Of a DNA stretch of 64,000 nt, positions 43,990 to 54,475 are shown in pieces. Position 1 is the stretch's first letter. The number at the start of each line of letters is the position of its first letter. Location of the stretch: positions 167,159,034 through 167,223,033 of the forward strand of contig JALIGW010000002.1 of the NCBI GenBank assembly GCA_023053685.1, in the 5' to 3' direction. This stretch comes from Diadophis punctatus similis (taxonomy: Eukaryota; Chordata; Lepidosauria; Squamata; Dipsadidae). A program made the position numbers and the translations under genes. Under the pieces are notes generated by a model, which saw only the letters and a list, made by a program, of their open reading frames with translations, ran no database searches and had not been told where the DNA came from.

Positions 43990-44940
43990 TAAATTTATTT
44001 TTGAAAACAAAACAAAAACAAAGCAAAAACAAAACCAATGAGAGTATTAGGAAGGTCATTTAGGCACTATCCAAAAAGAAGAAATATATCATCCAGAAAA
44101 AAGGAGAAAAGATTCAATATGTAGATGTGCTAATATATAATATAGGTAGAAAAGGTAGAGAAAGACATAAGTGAGTTGAGCTTGACTACTGATGACTATA
44201 TGACACACACATGCAAGTTTCTTGGCACCAGATACAAAATTGGTTTGTCATTGCCACCTGGAATAGGATTGCCTTCCATTTTTAAGAAAAAGTGATATTT
44301 AAAGTCATAGTCCTTGATGCATACTGAACTTTGACTTGTGTTAACAGAAGTCTTCGGAAACTATTGTGCTGGTCCTTTTGTGTCTCCACTAGTTTCCAAT
44401 TCCTCTTCGAGACCAATTTCAAAGTGTTGGCTTAGATTGATAGATTCTACAAGTCTTAAGATGTTGATATCTGACAGAGCAACTTAGAACAATTCTTCAG
44501 CAAACTTCTGGTTTTATTAAAACTAAATCAGCTTAGCAAGAGATTGGGGGTCTGCAAATCTTTCAAGGGTGCTTCGCTTCAGTTAAGGTTTGTGCAAATC
44601 ACCCCATCAAAGCAGTTTCATGAAACTGTGCTCCTAAGAATATAGTGGTTGCTTCACTGGAAAATGCAACAAAGGCCACTTCTGGCTAAGAGAAATGCCA
44701 AAGAGGAAGGTACTTTGTGTCATGCAAAATGTCCTACAAAATAAAAACTTACTGTCCTGTTTCCTAAACAGCTTTATGGGACATAGCTACTCCATGGTTT
44801 TTCAAAATGAGAGTTGCCCAATTTCTGGAGGGGAGGGACACAAATTATTCAGGAATGACCCAACATTTTTAAAAAGTTGTTCAAACAAGCAGTGTACGTA
44901 CACTGTCAAAATGCTCTCCAACTTTATCTAAGCATTATGT
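43990..44940. other. no gene recognised; SINE fragment at about 44,175-44,265
   Basis: 44,175-44,265 resembles the BovB-like tail part of a minus-strand Sauria-type SINE (GGCACCAGATACAAAATTGG, TTGTCATTGCC). The rest looks unique. Confidence 0.4.
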
Positions 44941-44997
44941 TTGCGCTAGCAAAGCAGGGAACAAGGACCAGAACGAGTTTTGAAACATTGCTTAAGC

Positions 44998-45250
44998 CAG
45001 GGGTGAAATCCAGCAGGTTCTGACAGGTTCTGGAGAACCGGTAGCAGAAATTTTGAGTAGTTTGGAGAACCGGTAGCGGAAATTTTGAGTAGTTTGGGGA
45101 ACCGGCAAATACCACCTCTGGCTGGCCCCAGAGTGGGGAGGGAATGGAGATTTTGCAGTATCCTTCCCCTGCCACACCCACCAAGCCACACCATGCCCAC
45201 CAAGCCACGCCCACAGAACCGGTAGTAAAAAAATTTGGATTTCACCACTG
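44998..45250. mobile_element. hAT-type MITE, CAGGGGTGAAATCC subfamily
   Basis: CAGGGGTGAAATCCAGCAGG to TTGGATTTCACCACTG, perfect duplication GCTTAAGC. Has an internal tandem repeat of GGAGAACCGGTAGCGGAAAT. Confidence 0.9.
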
Positions 45251-45474
45251 GCTTAAGCCTGTGGGTCTAAGCTATCTGTTAAACTCATTCATCAATCATA
45301 GCATTTTATTTATTAATTATGATTTCAACATGCTAAACTCTCTTTTTCTGGGGTGGAGTCTTCTGTGTACAGATCTGCTGGACATCTCGAGATTTGTAAA
45401 TGTCCTTTTTCTCTAGAAAGAAAACTAGAGAAAGGAGACGAAAGGAAAGAGCAAGTTGGACAATTACTCATAAG

Positions 45475-46520
45475 AATATTCTTTATTTTTCATTGGCCAA
45501 GTGTGATTGTACACACAAGGAATTTGTGTGTAAGTTCTCAGTCTATAGACAAACAACAAAGTGATAAATCATAAATCTTAAATCATAAGATACAATCACA
45601 AATCATACGATGCAAACAACAAAGTGATAAATTGTAAGATACCAATAGGAGAAGGTAATAGGAAAGATGAAAAGGTTAATAGCAATACAGCCAGGGGTGA
45701 AATCCTCCCGGTTCGCCCGGGCCAGTCCTTCGGCGTATTGCTGATGGAACTGGCGGTGGTCGCGGCGCGGAGCTTCTCCCGGCCGCTTTCCCGGCCCAGC
45801 TGAACGCCTCAATTCAGGTTATTTTTCCCTCTGTGCATGCGCACGCTTGCACAGAAGGAAAAATAACCCGAATGGCGGCGTTCAGCCGGGCTGGGAAAGA
45901 CAGTGCTGTGGGGATTATGTGTTTAACAGGGTGATGGCATGGGGAGGGGGCGAAAACTATCTCTGTGCCTAGGTGTTTTGGCATGCAATGCTCTATAATG
46001 GCATCCTGAGAGGAGGAATTGAAACAGGTTGTGAGGGGTCTGTAGATATTTTCTCAGCCCTCTTTCTGGCTTATGCAGAAGGCAGGAGGATTGCAATTGT
46101 TTTTTCTGCAGTCCTAACTATCCGTTGAAGTCTGTACCTGTCCTGTTTGGTTGCTGTGCCAAAGTAGACAGTTATAGAATTACAAATGACAGATTCAATA
46201 ATTCCTCTGTAGAATTGTATCAGCAGCTCCTTGGGCAGTCTGAGCTTTCTGAGTTGATGAAGGAAGAACATTCTTTGTTATGTCTTTTTAATGATGGTTC
46301 TAATGTTAGGTGTCCATCTCAAGTCCTGGGAGATTATAGAAGCCAGAAACTTCAAGGTCTCTACGGCTGATAAAAAAAACCTGTGTTGTCCGATATTGTA
46401 AGAGGTGGTAGAATAGGAGGGCTCCTCCTAAAATCTACTACAATCTCTTCAGTTGTAAGTGTGTTCCGCTCCAGATTGTTCTGGCTGCACCAAAGGGCTA
46501 GTTGTTCAACCTCCCATCTG
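45475..46520 (-). pseudogene. non-LTR LINE 3' part (snake CR1-type 3' end), with MITE insert
   Basis: On the minus strand: RT C-terminal region FLHQLRKLRLPKELLIQFYR, IIESVICNSITVYFGTATK and DRYRLQRIVRTAEKTI (46,071-46,271), then 3' sequence ending GTGTACAATCACACTTGGCC AATAAAGAAT. Multiple stops. A GC-rich MITE-like insert occupies about 45,692-45,905. Confidence 0.7.
45692..45905. mobile_element. probable hAT-type MITE inside the LINE fragment
   Basis: Starts CAGGGGTGAAATCCTCCCGG, GC-rich with TGTGCATGCGCACGC and AATGGCGGC. The right end is not clearly defined. Confidence 0.45.
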
Positions 46521-47285
46521 TAAAACAGGAACTACCCTACCTTTCAAGTTTATTGTTTTCTAGTATAGTTTAGGTTCCTCTTCAGCTTATTCTTTTAGTC
46601 TATTAAATCTATTTTTAATTGCTTTCGATGCAGGTTTAGAAGAGTACAAAAACATCTGTCTCATACTACTGTTCCTTTGGCTTAAGTGTTGAGTCTGTGA
46701 AGAATGTCAGTGGCAAGCTCTCTACTTGGCACTGTAACTGCTCAACCACAAAAAAACTAAAGAAGTTGGACAAATGTAATTCCATAAACATTATTGTAGG
46801 AGGCAAGGGAAAGGAAGAGATATTGTTTTCATACAAGAATGATGGGGGGAAAGCATGAAATATAGACTTTAAAAAAATATCTCCCACCTCACTTCCAAGA
46901 GAAACCAGAGAGGAATTTTCAGATCTCAGACAGATGAAAATTCAAGTAGAGTACAGCTAAAGATGAATAACAAATCTTTAGTTTTAAACAATTAATGAAG
47001 CCTTTAAATCAGTAAGGAGATAAAGATAAATATGAAACCAAAGATTTAGAAGAAGATTGAATAAATCAAGATCTGAGAAAGAAATGGCATGGATGTGGAA
47101 GGGGAAAGTAATCCATCTGTGGGACAACTTACAATTTTTCATGAGTTTTCCATCCACTGAGTGTGCACCATCTTGGAACATGCACAGGTACTAAAATTCA
47201 GGCAGAAAGACAAAAACAATGTGTATCTCACAAGGCGAGCAATTTTTATTTGTACATACTATGAAAGTCTTTTTTTCAGGCATAA
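46521..47285. other. no gene or repeat recognised
   Basis: AT-rich unique-looking spacer. Confidence 0.4.
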
Positions 47286-47292
47286 AAGTACA

Positions 47293-47690
47293 GGTAGTCC
47301 TCGACTTACGACCACAACTGAGTCCAAATTTTCTGTCATTAAGCGAGATATTTGTTAAGTGAGTGTTGCCCCATTTTACGACCTTTCTTGCCACAGTTGT
47401 TAAGTGGATCACTGCAGCTGTTAAATTAGTAACATGGTTGTTCAGTGAATCTAGCTTCCCCTCTGACTTTGCTTGTTAGAAGGTGGCAAAAACAGATCAC
47501 ATGATTCAGGACACTGCAATTGTCGTAACTATGAGTTGATTGTCAAGCGTCTGATTTTTGAGCCTATGACCATGGGGATGCCGCAATGGTCATAAGTGTG
47601 GAAAATGTACATAAGTCACTTGTTTTAGTGCTGTTGTAATTTTGAATGGTCACTAAATGAACTGTTGTAAGTCGAGGACTTCCTGTACAG
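47293..47690. mobile_element. Tigger-like MITE (TA-CAGGTAGTCCTCGACT)
   Basis: CAGGTAGTCCTCGACTTACG to CGAGGACTTCCTG, flanked by TA. Same family as 6,603. Confidence 0.8.
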
Positions 47691-47713
47691 TATGTCAGGG
47701 GGGGAAATGTACC

Positions 47714-48238
47714 TGTTGTAGCCTGTCGGCCGCCGGCCCCTCCGGCAGCTGAATCAGATGAGGAGGAGGCGTGGGTGTCAAGATCAGCATCAAAGCAACC
47801 TGAGAGCTCTGAGGGGGAAGAGGAAATGGAGCTGTCAGAAAGAGAGAGACAGAGGCGGAGTCTGGGCCATCCGTCAGCCCTCAGATGGAGTGTCAACAGC
47901 CCCCAGGTCTGGAGGTGGCTGATGAGGAAGAGGAGGAACAGCTGGGTCCAGTGCCTGACACGCAGATGCACAGAAGGCAGAGGAGAGGAGAGCAGTGGGC
48001 CTATCCTTGGGACGGAAAAGCCACCTCTGCTAGCGAAGCCTCACCCTAGCTCTGGTGTTAAAAGGCAGGGGGCGGAGATGAATAGATGTGGCAGACAACT
48101 ATTCATCTCCCAGCCAGACGGACTTGTTAGCCTGCTGTGAGAGAGAGACTTTTTTGCCGGGGCTGCTGGTGCTTCTAATAAAGGAATTGGTGATTAAGTA
48201 CAGAAGGTTGGTCGTGTTTGGGGAGCTGGGTCAGAACA
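47714..48238 (+). mobile_element. solo LTR (TGTTGTAGCC...TCAGAACA, 525 bp)
   Basis: TGTTGTAGCCTG to GGGTCAGAACA, with flanks GTACC / GGACC (4 of 5). AATAAAGG near the end. Related to the LTR at 10,212. The frame 47,775-48,140 is inside it and not a gene. Confidence 0.65.
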
Positions 48239-48442
48239 GGACCATGCGTTTCAGGGTTTTGGAAAGAGCTGATGCAATTAGATAAGAACTGAAACTTGTG
48301 CAACATTGCCAAGCAGAGAAGATAGGAAAAATATCTATTCCACTCAGCAATTGTTTTCCATTGCATTTTTCCAGCTACCATTTATGATTTTGTAAGGTCA
48401 GTCATGGTTTGTAAGTCTGTAGAGATTCTCAGTCATCCAGGT

Positions 48443-48830
48443 CATGGTTGTCCCAAAGGTACTTTCTCAGGAGGCAACTGGACTTTCATGTTTTTTCTTT
48501 GAAGACGTTTCGCTTCTCATCCAAGAAGCTTCTTCAGCTCTGACAGGATAGTGGGGAATGGAAGGATTTGTATTCCTTGCAGACAGCTGGTCATTTGCAT
48601 GCTTTTAGAGGGTTTTGAAGCACTTGGAGGTTTATTTGTGTCCTCCAGGGGCTTCAATGACCCTCTAAAAGGATGCAAATGACCAGCTGTCTGCAAGGAA
48701 TACAAATCTTTCCATTCCCCACTATCCTGTCAGAGCTGAAGAAGCTTCTTGGATGAGAAACAAAACATCTTCAAAGAAAAAGCAAGAAAGTCCAGTTGCT
48801 TCCTGAAAAAGCACCTTTGGGACAATCATG
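48443..48830. repeat. long foldback repeat, arms about 180 bp
   Basis: Arms 48,443-48,621 and 48,651-48,830 are near-perfect reverse complements (outer CATGGTTGTCCCAAAGG / CCTTTGGGACAATCATG; inner GAGGGTTTTGAAGC / GCTTCAATGACCCTC) around a 29-nt loop. The left arm continues outward for about 25 bp (GAGATTCTCAGTCATCCAGG) without a partner. The sequence recurs in vertebrates; it may belong to a Penelope-like element, but I am not certain. Confidence 0.8.
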
Positions 48831-48839
48831 GTTTATGTA

Positions 48840-49500
48840 GATGTCCTTACAATGGCAAAATACTGAGATCATGCAAAGCAAACGATTGTGCTATTGAAAA
48901 GGTGAGGAAAAAAATAAACTTTAATATGGATATTGTATTTTTTAAGATGAAAATTGTTTTGCATTTTTTAAATGTGTACTTTTCTTAAGTGTACGCTTAT
49001 GAAGAACAACTTATTTTGGAAAGAACATATCTGAAAGTACATTTTAGCCAAACCAAATTCCATAAACTGCCCTATTTCTAATCTGCTCCATTAATCTGCA
49101 GTAATGGATTGCCTTGCACTATTATTCCAAGCCATTTTATAGCCACAGAATGTTAATAATGTTTCTTCAACTAAGAACAAAAATAAATAAAGTAAAGGAC
49201 CATGCAAGACAAGCTTTCAAAGATTTTTTAAAAAATATAATTGCATTTCTTAGGAAGCATAAAACTATTGGAACTCCTTTTTAAAAGTTGATTGGTTTGA
49301 TTTAATCTGATCTGATCTGATCTGATTTACATCCTGCATTTCTTACTGGGTGGTGAACACAATATTGTCCTCATTTTTTCCCCACAACAACCTACTCGTG
49401 GGATAATCTAAGGTGACAGAAACTGACTGGCACAAACTTACTCCATGAGTTCCCATGGCTGTGAGTGGATTTAAACCTTGATCTTTAAATCCTGGCTCTA
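48840..49500. other. no gene recognised; (GATCT)n and a diverged SINE-like piece
   Basis: TCTGATCTGATCTGATCTGA at about 49,308. 49,335-49,490 looks like a diverged SINE core. The rest is AT-rich. Confidence 0.35.
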
Positions 49501-49504
49501 AATT

Positions 49505-49740
49505 CAACATTCAATTAATCAAGGAAAGAAGCACCTAGAACTAAAGAGAAATTTCCTGACAGTTAGAACAATTAATCAGTGGAACAACTTGTCTCCAGAA
49601 GTTGTGGGTTCTCTAACACTGGAGGTTTATAAGAAGAGATTGGACAACCATTTGTCTGGTACAGAGTCTCTTGACTGAGTAGCGAGTTGGACTAGAACAC
49701 CTCCACAGTCCCTTCAAACTTCTTATTCTGTTATTATAAG
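49505..49740 (+). repeat. CR1 LINE 3' end
   Basis: CACCTAGAACTAAAGAGAAA, CAGTTAGAACAATTAATCAG and GTTGGACTAGAACACCTCCA match the CR1 at 20,480-20,690. It ends in TTATTCTGTTATTAT. Confidence 0.85.
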
Positions 49741-49748
49741 CACTACAC

Positions 49749-50143
49749 CAGGGGTGTCAAACTCAAGGCCGGAGGCTGGATCCGGCCTCAGGATGCTTAG
49801 ATCTGGCCCGCAGGGCCGCCCTGGAAACAGTGAACGACCAGCCCAAGGTGCCACTGCCAACAAAAACGTAGCTCAGGGAGGCCGTGCAAGGCCCATCCGG
49901 GCTCCCTTTTCTACCCCAATGATCTTCTACTGCCCTCTGCCAGCGAAAACAAAGGCCCAGGGAAGCTGCACGCTCTGTTTTTGCTGGCAGAGGGCTGCAG
50001 AAGGCCGTCGCGGTTGAAAACGGAGCCTCGATGAGTGACGTCAAGCTGGCCATGGCCATCCTGGCCATGCCCCCGGACCACCACCCCCGGGATTAAACAC
50101 AACCCTGATACAGTTCTCAATGAAAATGAGTTTGACACCCCTA
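49749..50143. mobile_element. hAT-type MITE, CAGGGGTGTCAAACTC family
   Basis: CAGGGGTGTCAAACTCAAGG to GAGTTTGACACCCCTA, perfect duplication CACTACAC. Related to 31,372. Confidence 0.9.
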
Positions 50144-50151
50144 CACTACAC

Positions 50152-51008
50152 CATACTGGTTCTCCTTCAGAGTAAGGGCCCCTTAGTTCAATGCCACATG
50201 GTTCCAATAAACTTTGTTCTGTAAGCTTACACATACCTGTGAAAGGAATTAGAACTGAAAGACGTCATCCATCTACCTACCCATCCATCCACCAAATCTG
50301 CAACAGAATCATTTGCCAATCCACAGAAGGGGGGGTCCTAAGTAAACAGTGGCATGGAAATCTGTTGACAAGTTCCGGATAAAGCTCTGAATAACTGAAA
50401 AATCATTTGACAGAGTTGACAAGCCACAGCCCAACATTTGGGTGAGTGATATTTCTAATCAACTAAGATCAGTTAATTTTTGTGCAATTGATGTCACCCA
50501 AAATAACTTTGAAACATCTATGCGCTTATAGTCTCATTTTTTTCAAGTATTATTTACAAACTACAAGAAAAAAATTACAGAATACTAAAATACACTTAAA
50601 AATGCATAATTAACAAAAAAACCTTTAACCTTAAAACATTTAGAATAAAATGACTTGTCCATTGTTTCAATATGATTCTTTTAGTCAACAGTCTCTCTCA
50701 TTATGCTCAATATAACAATTCCTGATAAGCAGTCAGTTTCCAAAGTTTTTGTATATAGTTCAACATTACATTAAAATCTTTAACATTTTAAGCAGGGATC
50801 CCCAACTCCTGTCTGCTTGTACTCTCATTCATGGCTTCTCCTTTTATAGCCATTCACCCTCCAAATACCTTTGATGGACATTGCAGTCTGGACAGCAAGA
50901 GATTGGGAGAAACTGCTCTACATATTTCCTTGCAGGTTGCTTGCGGCTCACTTGTTTCATCTTTGCTGCAAAGGTTGGGAAAGAAATTTCACCTTGGATG
51001 ATGTTTCC
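50152..51008. other. no gene recognised; hAT end fragment near 50,794
   Basis: AAGCAGGGATCCCCAACTCC resembles a hAT terminus. The rest is AT-rich unique-looking sequence. Confidence 0.35.
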
Positions 51009-51027
51009 TGCCCTTCTCCAAGCATTT

Positions 51028-51108
51028 AGAATAGAATAGAATAGAATAGAATAGAATAGAATAGAATAGAATAGAATAGAATAGAATAGAATAGAATAGA
51101 ATAGAATT
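51028..51108. repeat. (AATAG)n microsatellite seeded by a LINE tail
   Basis: About 16 tandem AGAAT units directly adjoin the LINE 3' end at 51,109, read on the minus strand. Confidence 0.95.
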
Positions 51109-51350
51109 CTTTATTGGCCAAGTGTGATTGGACACACAAGGAATTTGTCTTCGGTGCCTAAGCTCTCAGTGTACATAAAGAAAAAATAAAATATATTCAT
51201 CAAGAATCGTAAGATACAGCACTTAGTGATAGTCAAGATTACTAATAAGCTATCAAATCGTACTAGAAACAAATAAAAACAAAATTGAAATATACAAGCA
51301 ACATAGTTATAGTAATAAATGGGAAGAGATATATACTAGTAAGGAAGAAA
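51109..51350 (-). repeat. snake CR1-type LINE 3' end
   Basis: Plus-strand TTCTTTATTGGCCAAGTGTG and GGACACACAAGGAATTTGTC are the reverse of the copy at 37,780. AT-rich 3' untranslated sequence follows. Confidence 0.8.
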
Positions 51351-51452
51351 TGGAAGTCTAATCATTAAAAGATTTGGCTTTCAACAAAAAAAACCCACCA
51401 AGGCTTGTCATTTTGTCTTTGGTGTGAATACTCCTGCTCCTTCTAATCTAGA

Positions 51453-51585
<133 letters not shown>

Positions 51586-51589
51586 CACT

Positions 51590-52395
51590 TTCATTTCCAT
51601 AAAACTCAAAGCCTTATCAGAAAATACAGTATAACAACCAAGCCAAGAGTAGAGCTATGTATGGAATACCAAAAATACGGGCCTAAAGTTATGAGAACAC
51701 TGCTCACATCAATCACAGTATGACAATGGGGGCAGCAGCTTGTATTCATTCAAGTATTCTGCTGGACTCACAGGCCACTGACAAGCAAGGACACTTCCTA
51801 AAAATAGTGATGAATCTTAAAGCAGAAACATGGAACTTCCTAACTTATTTCCAAATATTCTAGCAAACTCCTCTATTAAAACATTTCAGACGAGCCCTTG
51901 GAGCATGAGGCCATTAAATATATCATGATAGCACCCTAGTCTAGCCCTCCTTATTTTAGCACTGGTAATACATAGATGTTGATGTAGAAATAGATATAGA
52001 TAGATATACTGTAAATACTGTACAGATATAGATCCATACATTTATCCATATCTATCTATTCCAAGTTTCAGCGAAGAACAAAGTTCCCACTGGAATCTGA
52101 AATTATCTGCAATCTGTAAGTGGTTGAAACAATATGTCTCACTTCTTGTTCTATATTTTTGCTACTCTTTATCTCAGCTTTGGGGTCAGTTTTCAGAAAA
52201 AAAATAAGCTAATGGTTTGGTTTCTTAGGTGGCCTAGAGATTGCTGCTTCAACTAACTGTAATAGGGCATCATGTCTGGAGCAAATACTTGCTGATAATG
52301 CTACCAACATCATTTTGTGGTGCCATGTGAGGTGAATGGAAAACGTGATCTGAGGAAGTCCTCAGAGAACTTAAAAGGATTTGCCCATTTGCTGT
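51590..52395. other. no gene or repeat recognised
   Basis: Unique-looking spacer with a GATATAGATA-rich patch near 51,985-52,060. Confidence 0.4.
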
Positions 52396-52404
52396 TACCC
52401 AAAC

Positions 52405-52630
52405 TGTTGCATACTGATGTACGGAGTACGGATTTGCATAGCCGCCGCTGATTGGCTAATCTAGCAGCGGGAGAAATAAACTGCTGTCAATGGCTAGCGG
52501 GTTTCAGGGAAGCCCTTAAAAGCGGCTTCCCTGCAGCCTGCCGGCAGTCCGTATTAGTTCTAGCTAATAGGCAATAAAGGTGCTGAACTGATCCTACGTC
52601 TCGCCTCTTCATTTATGCGCAAATCTAACA
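52405..52630 (+). mobile_element. solo LTR (TGTTGC...CTAACA, 226 bp)
   Basis: TGTTGCATACTGATG to AAATCTAACA with perfect 5-bp duplication CAAAC (52,400-52,404 and 52,631-52,635). A TTAAAAG-type box and AATAAAGG lie in LTR order. No partner LTR in the window. Confidence 0.85.
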
Positions 52631-52744
52631 CAAACCGATGTTTTTCTTAACCACTCCCATGTTTGGTGTTTGCTTTGAAAAAGAGTCAATTATTTGATAC
52701 TTAATCAAAACAACAATCCATTTGAGCTCACCCCCAAGTATGTA

Positions 52745-52917
52745 TGAAGTTGAATGGATATTAGATGCTTTTAAGATTACGGTTTTAATTTTTATATCTG
52801 TTTTAATGCTTATTTATATTGGTTTCTTGTATTTTTTCTGTTGTACGCCGCCCGGAGTCCTCCGGGAGTTGGGCGGCATATAAGAAACACCAAATAAATA
52901 AATAAATAAATAAAACA
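52745..52917 (+). repeat. L2-type LINE 3' tail
   Basis: GTTGTACGCCGCCCGGAGTC, GGGAGTTGGGCGGCATATAA and an AATAAATAAATAAATAA tail. Confidence 0.8.
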
Positions 52918-53565
52918 AGGAACAGTCTTCAGTTATACTGTTATATGCGTGTGTGCACGCGCACACGCTGTGGATCCCTTTTTCCCTTGTTGGAACCTCC
53001 TCTGATTAAAAATGCAGTTTCCTGTGATTTGACATGGGGAAGCTCTAAAACAGATCTCACATTTAACAGAAAACTATGCCAAAACTTTGCTCTGGGTGCT
53101 ATAATTCTGCCCATTCTACAGCATTTAACTCCTCTCCAGAAGCCACCAATTTCTGATTACAGACAATAAAAGTAATCCAGAAAAGCTTACGTCTTGCCTT
53201 CTTTCTTCTCTCTGCCTATTTTCTTTCTAGACAGAGATAGGGATTGAACTGGTACCTCATAAACATATGGCTCTTGTCCTGCTTTTATCTTATTTGTTTT
53301 TATTTATTAAACACCGTTTTATTGATTTAATAAATACAGTAGGCATATTCAAAAAGGCTTTTCAAGGATTGAGGGAACCAAAGATACAGCATACTATCCT
53401 GCTCTGTATGTTGAATGATCCTTTGGTGAGGTGGGTAATACCTAAAATAATACCTATAAATAATGCTTGGAAACGTCTCCTCCTGCTTTGAACATGCAAT
53501 GACATGGAAGGTATTATTACTATTTTGGCTCCTTTCGCTGAAATCCTGTTAAATTTCTTTTCCAG
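52918..53565. other. FGF1 upstream intron, no feature recognised
   Basis: Includes an alternating GTGTGCACGCGCACACG patch (52,952-52,968) that could adopt Z-DNA. Ends in the polypyrimidine tract before the FGF1 exon. Confidence 0.4.
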
Positions 53566-53630
53566 GACTGAAGACCTGAGTCCAAGGAAGGAAAAGAGAT
53601 GTCTAGAGGGAAATCACAACATTTCCTGCC
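53566..53630 (+). other. FGF1: FGF1 exon 5' portion, untranslated
   Basis: The predicted exon starts after a polypyrimidine-AG acceptor (ttcttttccag, ending 53,565) and carries about 65 nt of leader before the in-frame ATG. It includes the remnants of the old N-terminal coding segment. The acceptor is inferred by eye. Confidence 0.55.
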
Positions 53631-53634
53631 ATGA
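53599..53634 (+). promoter_or_regulatory. upstream ORF overlapping the FGF1 start (ATGA)
   Basis: An ATG at the position of the normal FGF1 start opens an 11-codon frame ([11 protein letters not shown]) that ends at TGA 53,632-53,634. The stop overlaps the in-frame FGF1 ATG (53,631-53,633) as ATGA. This is the geometry used in termination-reinitiation. It arises because the sequence has one base fewer than the ancestral form between 53,602 and 53,613 (three G where four are expected). If real, translation of the FGF core would depend on leaky scanning or reinitiation at a good-context ATG (gccATGa). Confidence 0.6.
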
Positions 53635-53766
53635 CAGAAAAATCTGACCTGCCAATGGCAGATTACAACCAGCCCAAGCTTCTTTATTGCAGCAATGGTG
53701 GTCAATTCCTGAGGATCCTTCCGGATGGCAAAGTGGATGGCACAAGGGACAGGAATGACAACCACA
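53631..53766 (+). CDS. FGF1: FGF1 (acidic fibroblast growth factor), first coding exon
   Basis: FGF1 is a heparin-binding growth factor, exported without a signal peptide, that activates FGF receptors. This exon encodes [12 protein letters not shown], then [12 protein letters not shown], then [17 protein letters not shown], matching the first coding exon of vertebrate FGF1 (LLYCSNGG and FLRILPDG are hallmarks; FGF2 has LYCKNGG and FLRIHPDG). The exon probably starts at 53,566 after a pyrimidine-rich acceptor ending tccag. It ends at a donor (ACA|gtaagc) after 45 codons plus one base, the phase needed by the 104-nt exon at 63,015. I chose ATG 53,631 because the reading frame has a TAG upstream (about 53,604) and no earlier ATG. 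The usual start ATG (53,599) is present but out of frame by one base. Upstream in-frame codons still read EITTFPA, so the frame was once open further 5'. Against remembered human FGF1, about 39 of 52 residues match. A wrongly assembled G-run at 53,608-53,610 could also explain the lost frame. Confidence 0.9.
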
Positions 53767-54015
53767 GTAAGCTGCAGCTATTATTATTGTAGCTATTATT
53801 TCTGACCCAACTAATACGTTCAGTGACCTTCTCTTAGTGGCTTTCAACTTTGTGGCATGGCAAAAGACTTGGAGGCATCCGTTGTGTAAAGACCAAATGA
53901 TTGTGGCACAATCCACATAAAAACATATCATTCTGTCACTTAATGAGGGTAGAAACAGCATGCACAGACCTGTCCCTATCCCTATCCAGTTTGAATGGTC
54001 CTGATACATTCTGGC

Positions 54016-54350
54016 CAGGTGTGGGTTCTAACTTACCTCGCTGCCGGTTCGCTTCCTCCGCATGCGCAGTGCTGAAAAATCTGGATTTTTTTTTTAAAAA
54101 AAGTTGAAAACAAGATGGCGATACATGCGCAGTGCCAGAAACTTGGCTTCTGAGCATGCGCAGAAGAATTTTTTTTAAAAAAAAATCCCCCCAAAAAAAC
54201 CTTCCCAAAAATTTTTTTTTTATTTTTAAAAGATGGCAGCGCCCATGGACCGGCGCCGACCGAAATGGTTCCGTGATGTCATCGTGACATCACCAGCAGT
54301 TTGCTACCGGTTCAAGCGAATCGGTCCGAACCGGGAGAAACCCAACTCTT
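54016..54350. mobile_element. hAT-type MITE in FGF1 intron
   Basis: CAGGTGTGGGTTCTAACTTACC to AACCCAACTCTT, perfect duplication ATTCTGGC, 250 bp downstream of the FGF1 exon. Contains CGCATGCGCAGTGC twice and AAGATGGCG. Confidence 0.85.
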
Positions 54351-54414
54351 ATTCTGGCTGATATAACAAAGCATCTCATTTATTTTTAGAGCACTACTCT
54401 AAATAAGATGTCAA

Positions 54415-54475
54415 ATGCTACGCACACACACACATCCACATCCACATCCACATCCACACACATATCCACAAACAC
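54415..54475. repeat. CA/CATCCA microsatellite
   Basis: ACACACACACATCCACATCC-type repeat of about 55 bp. Confidence 0.85.
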
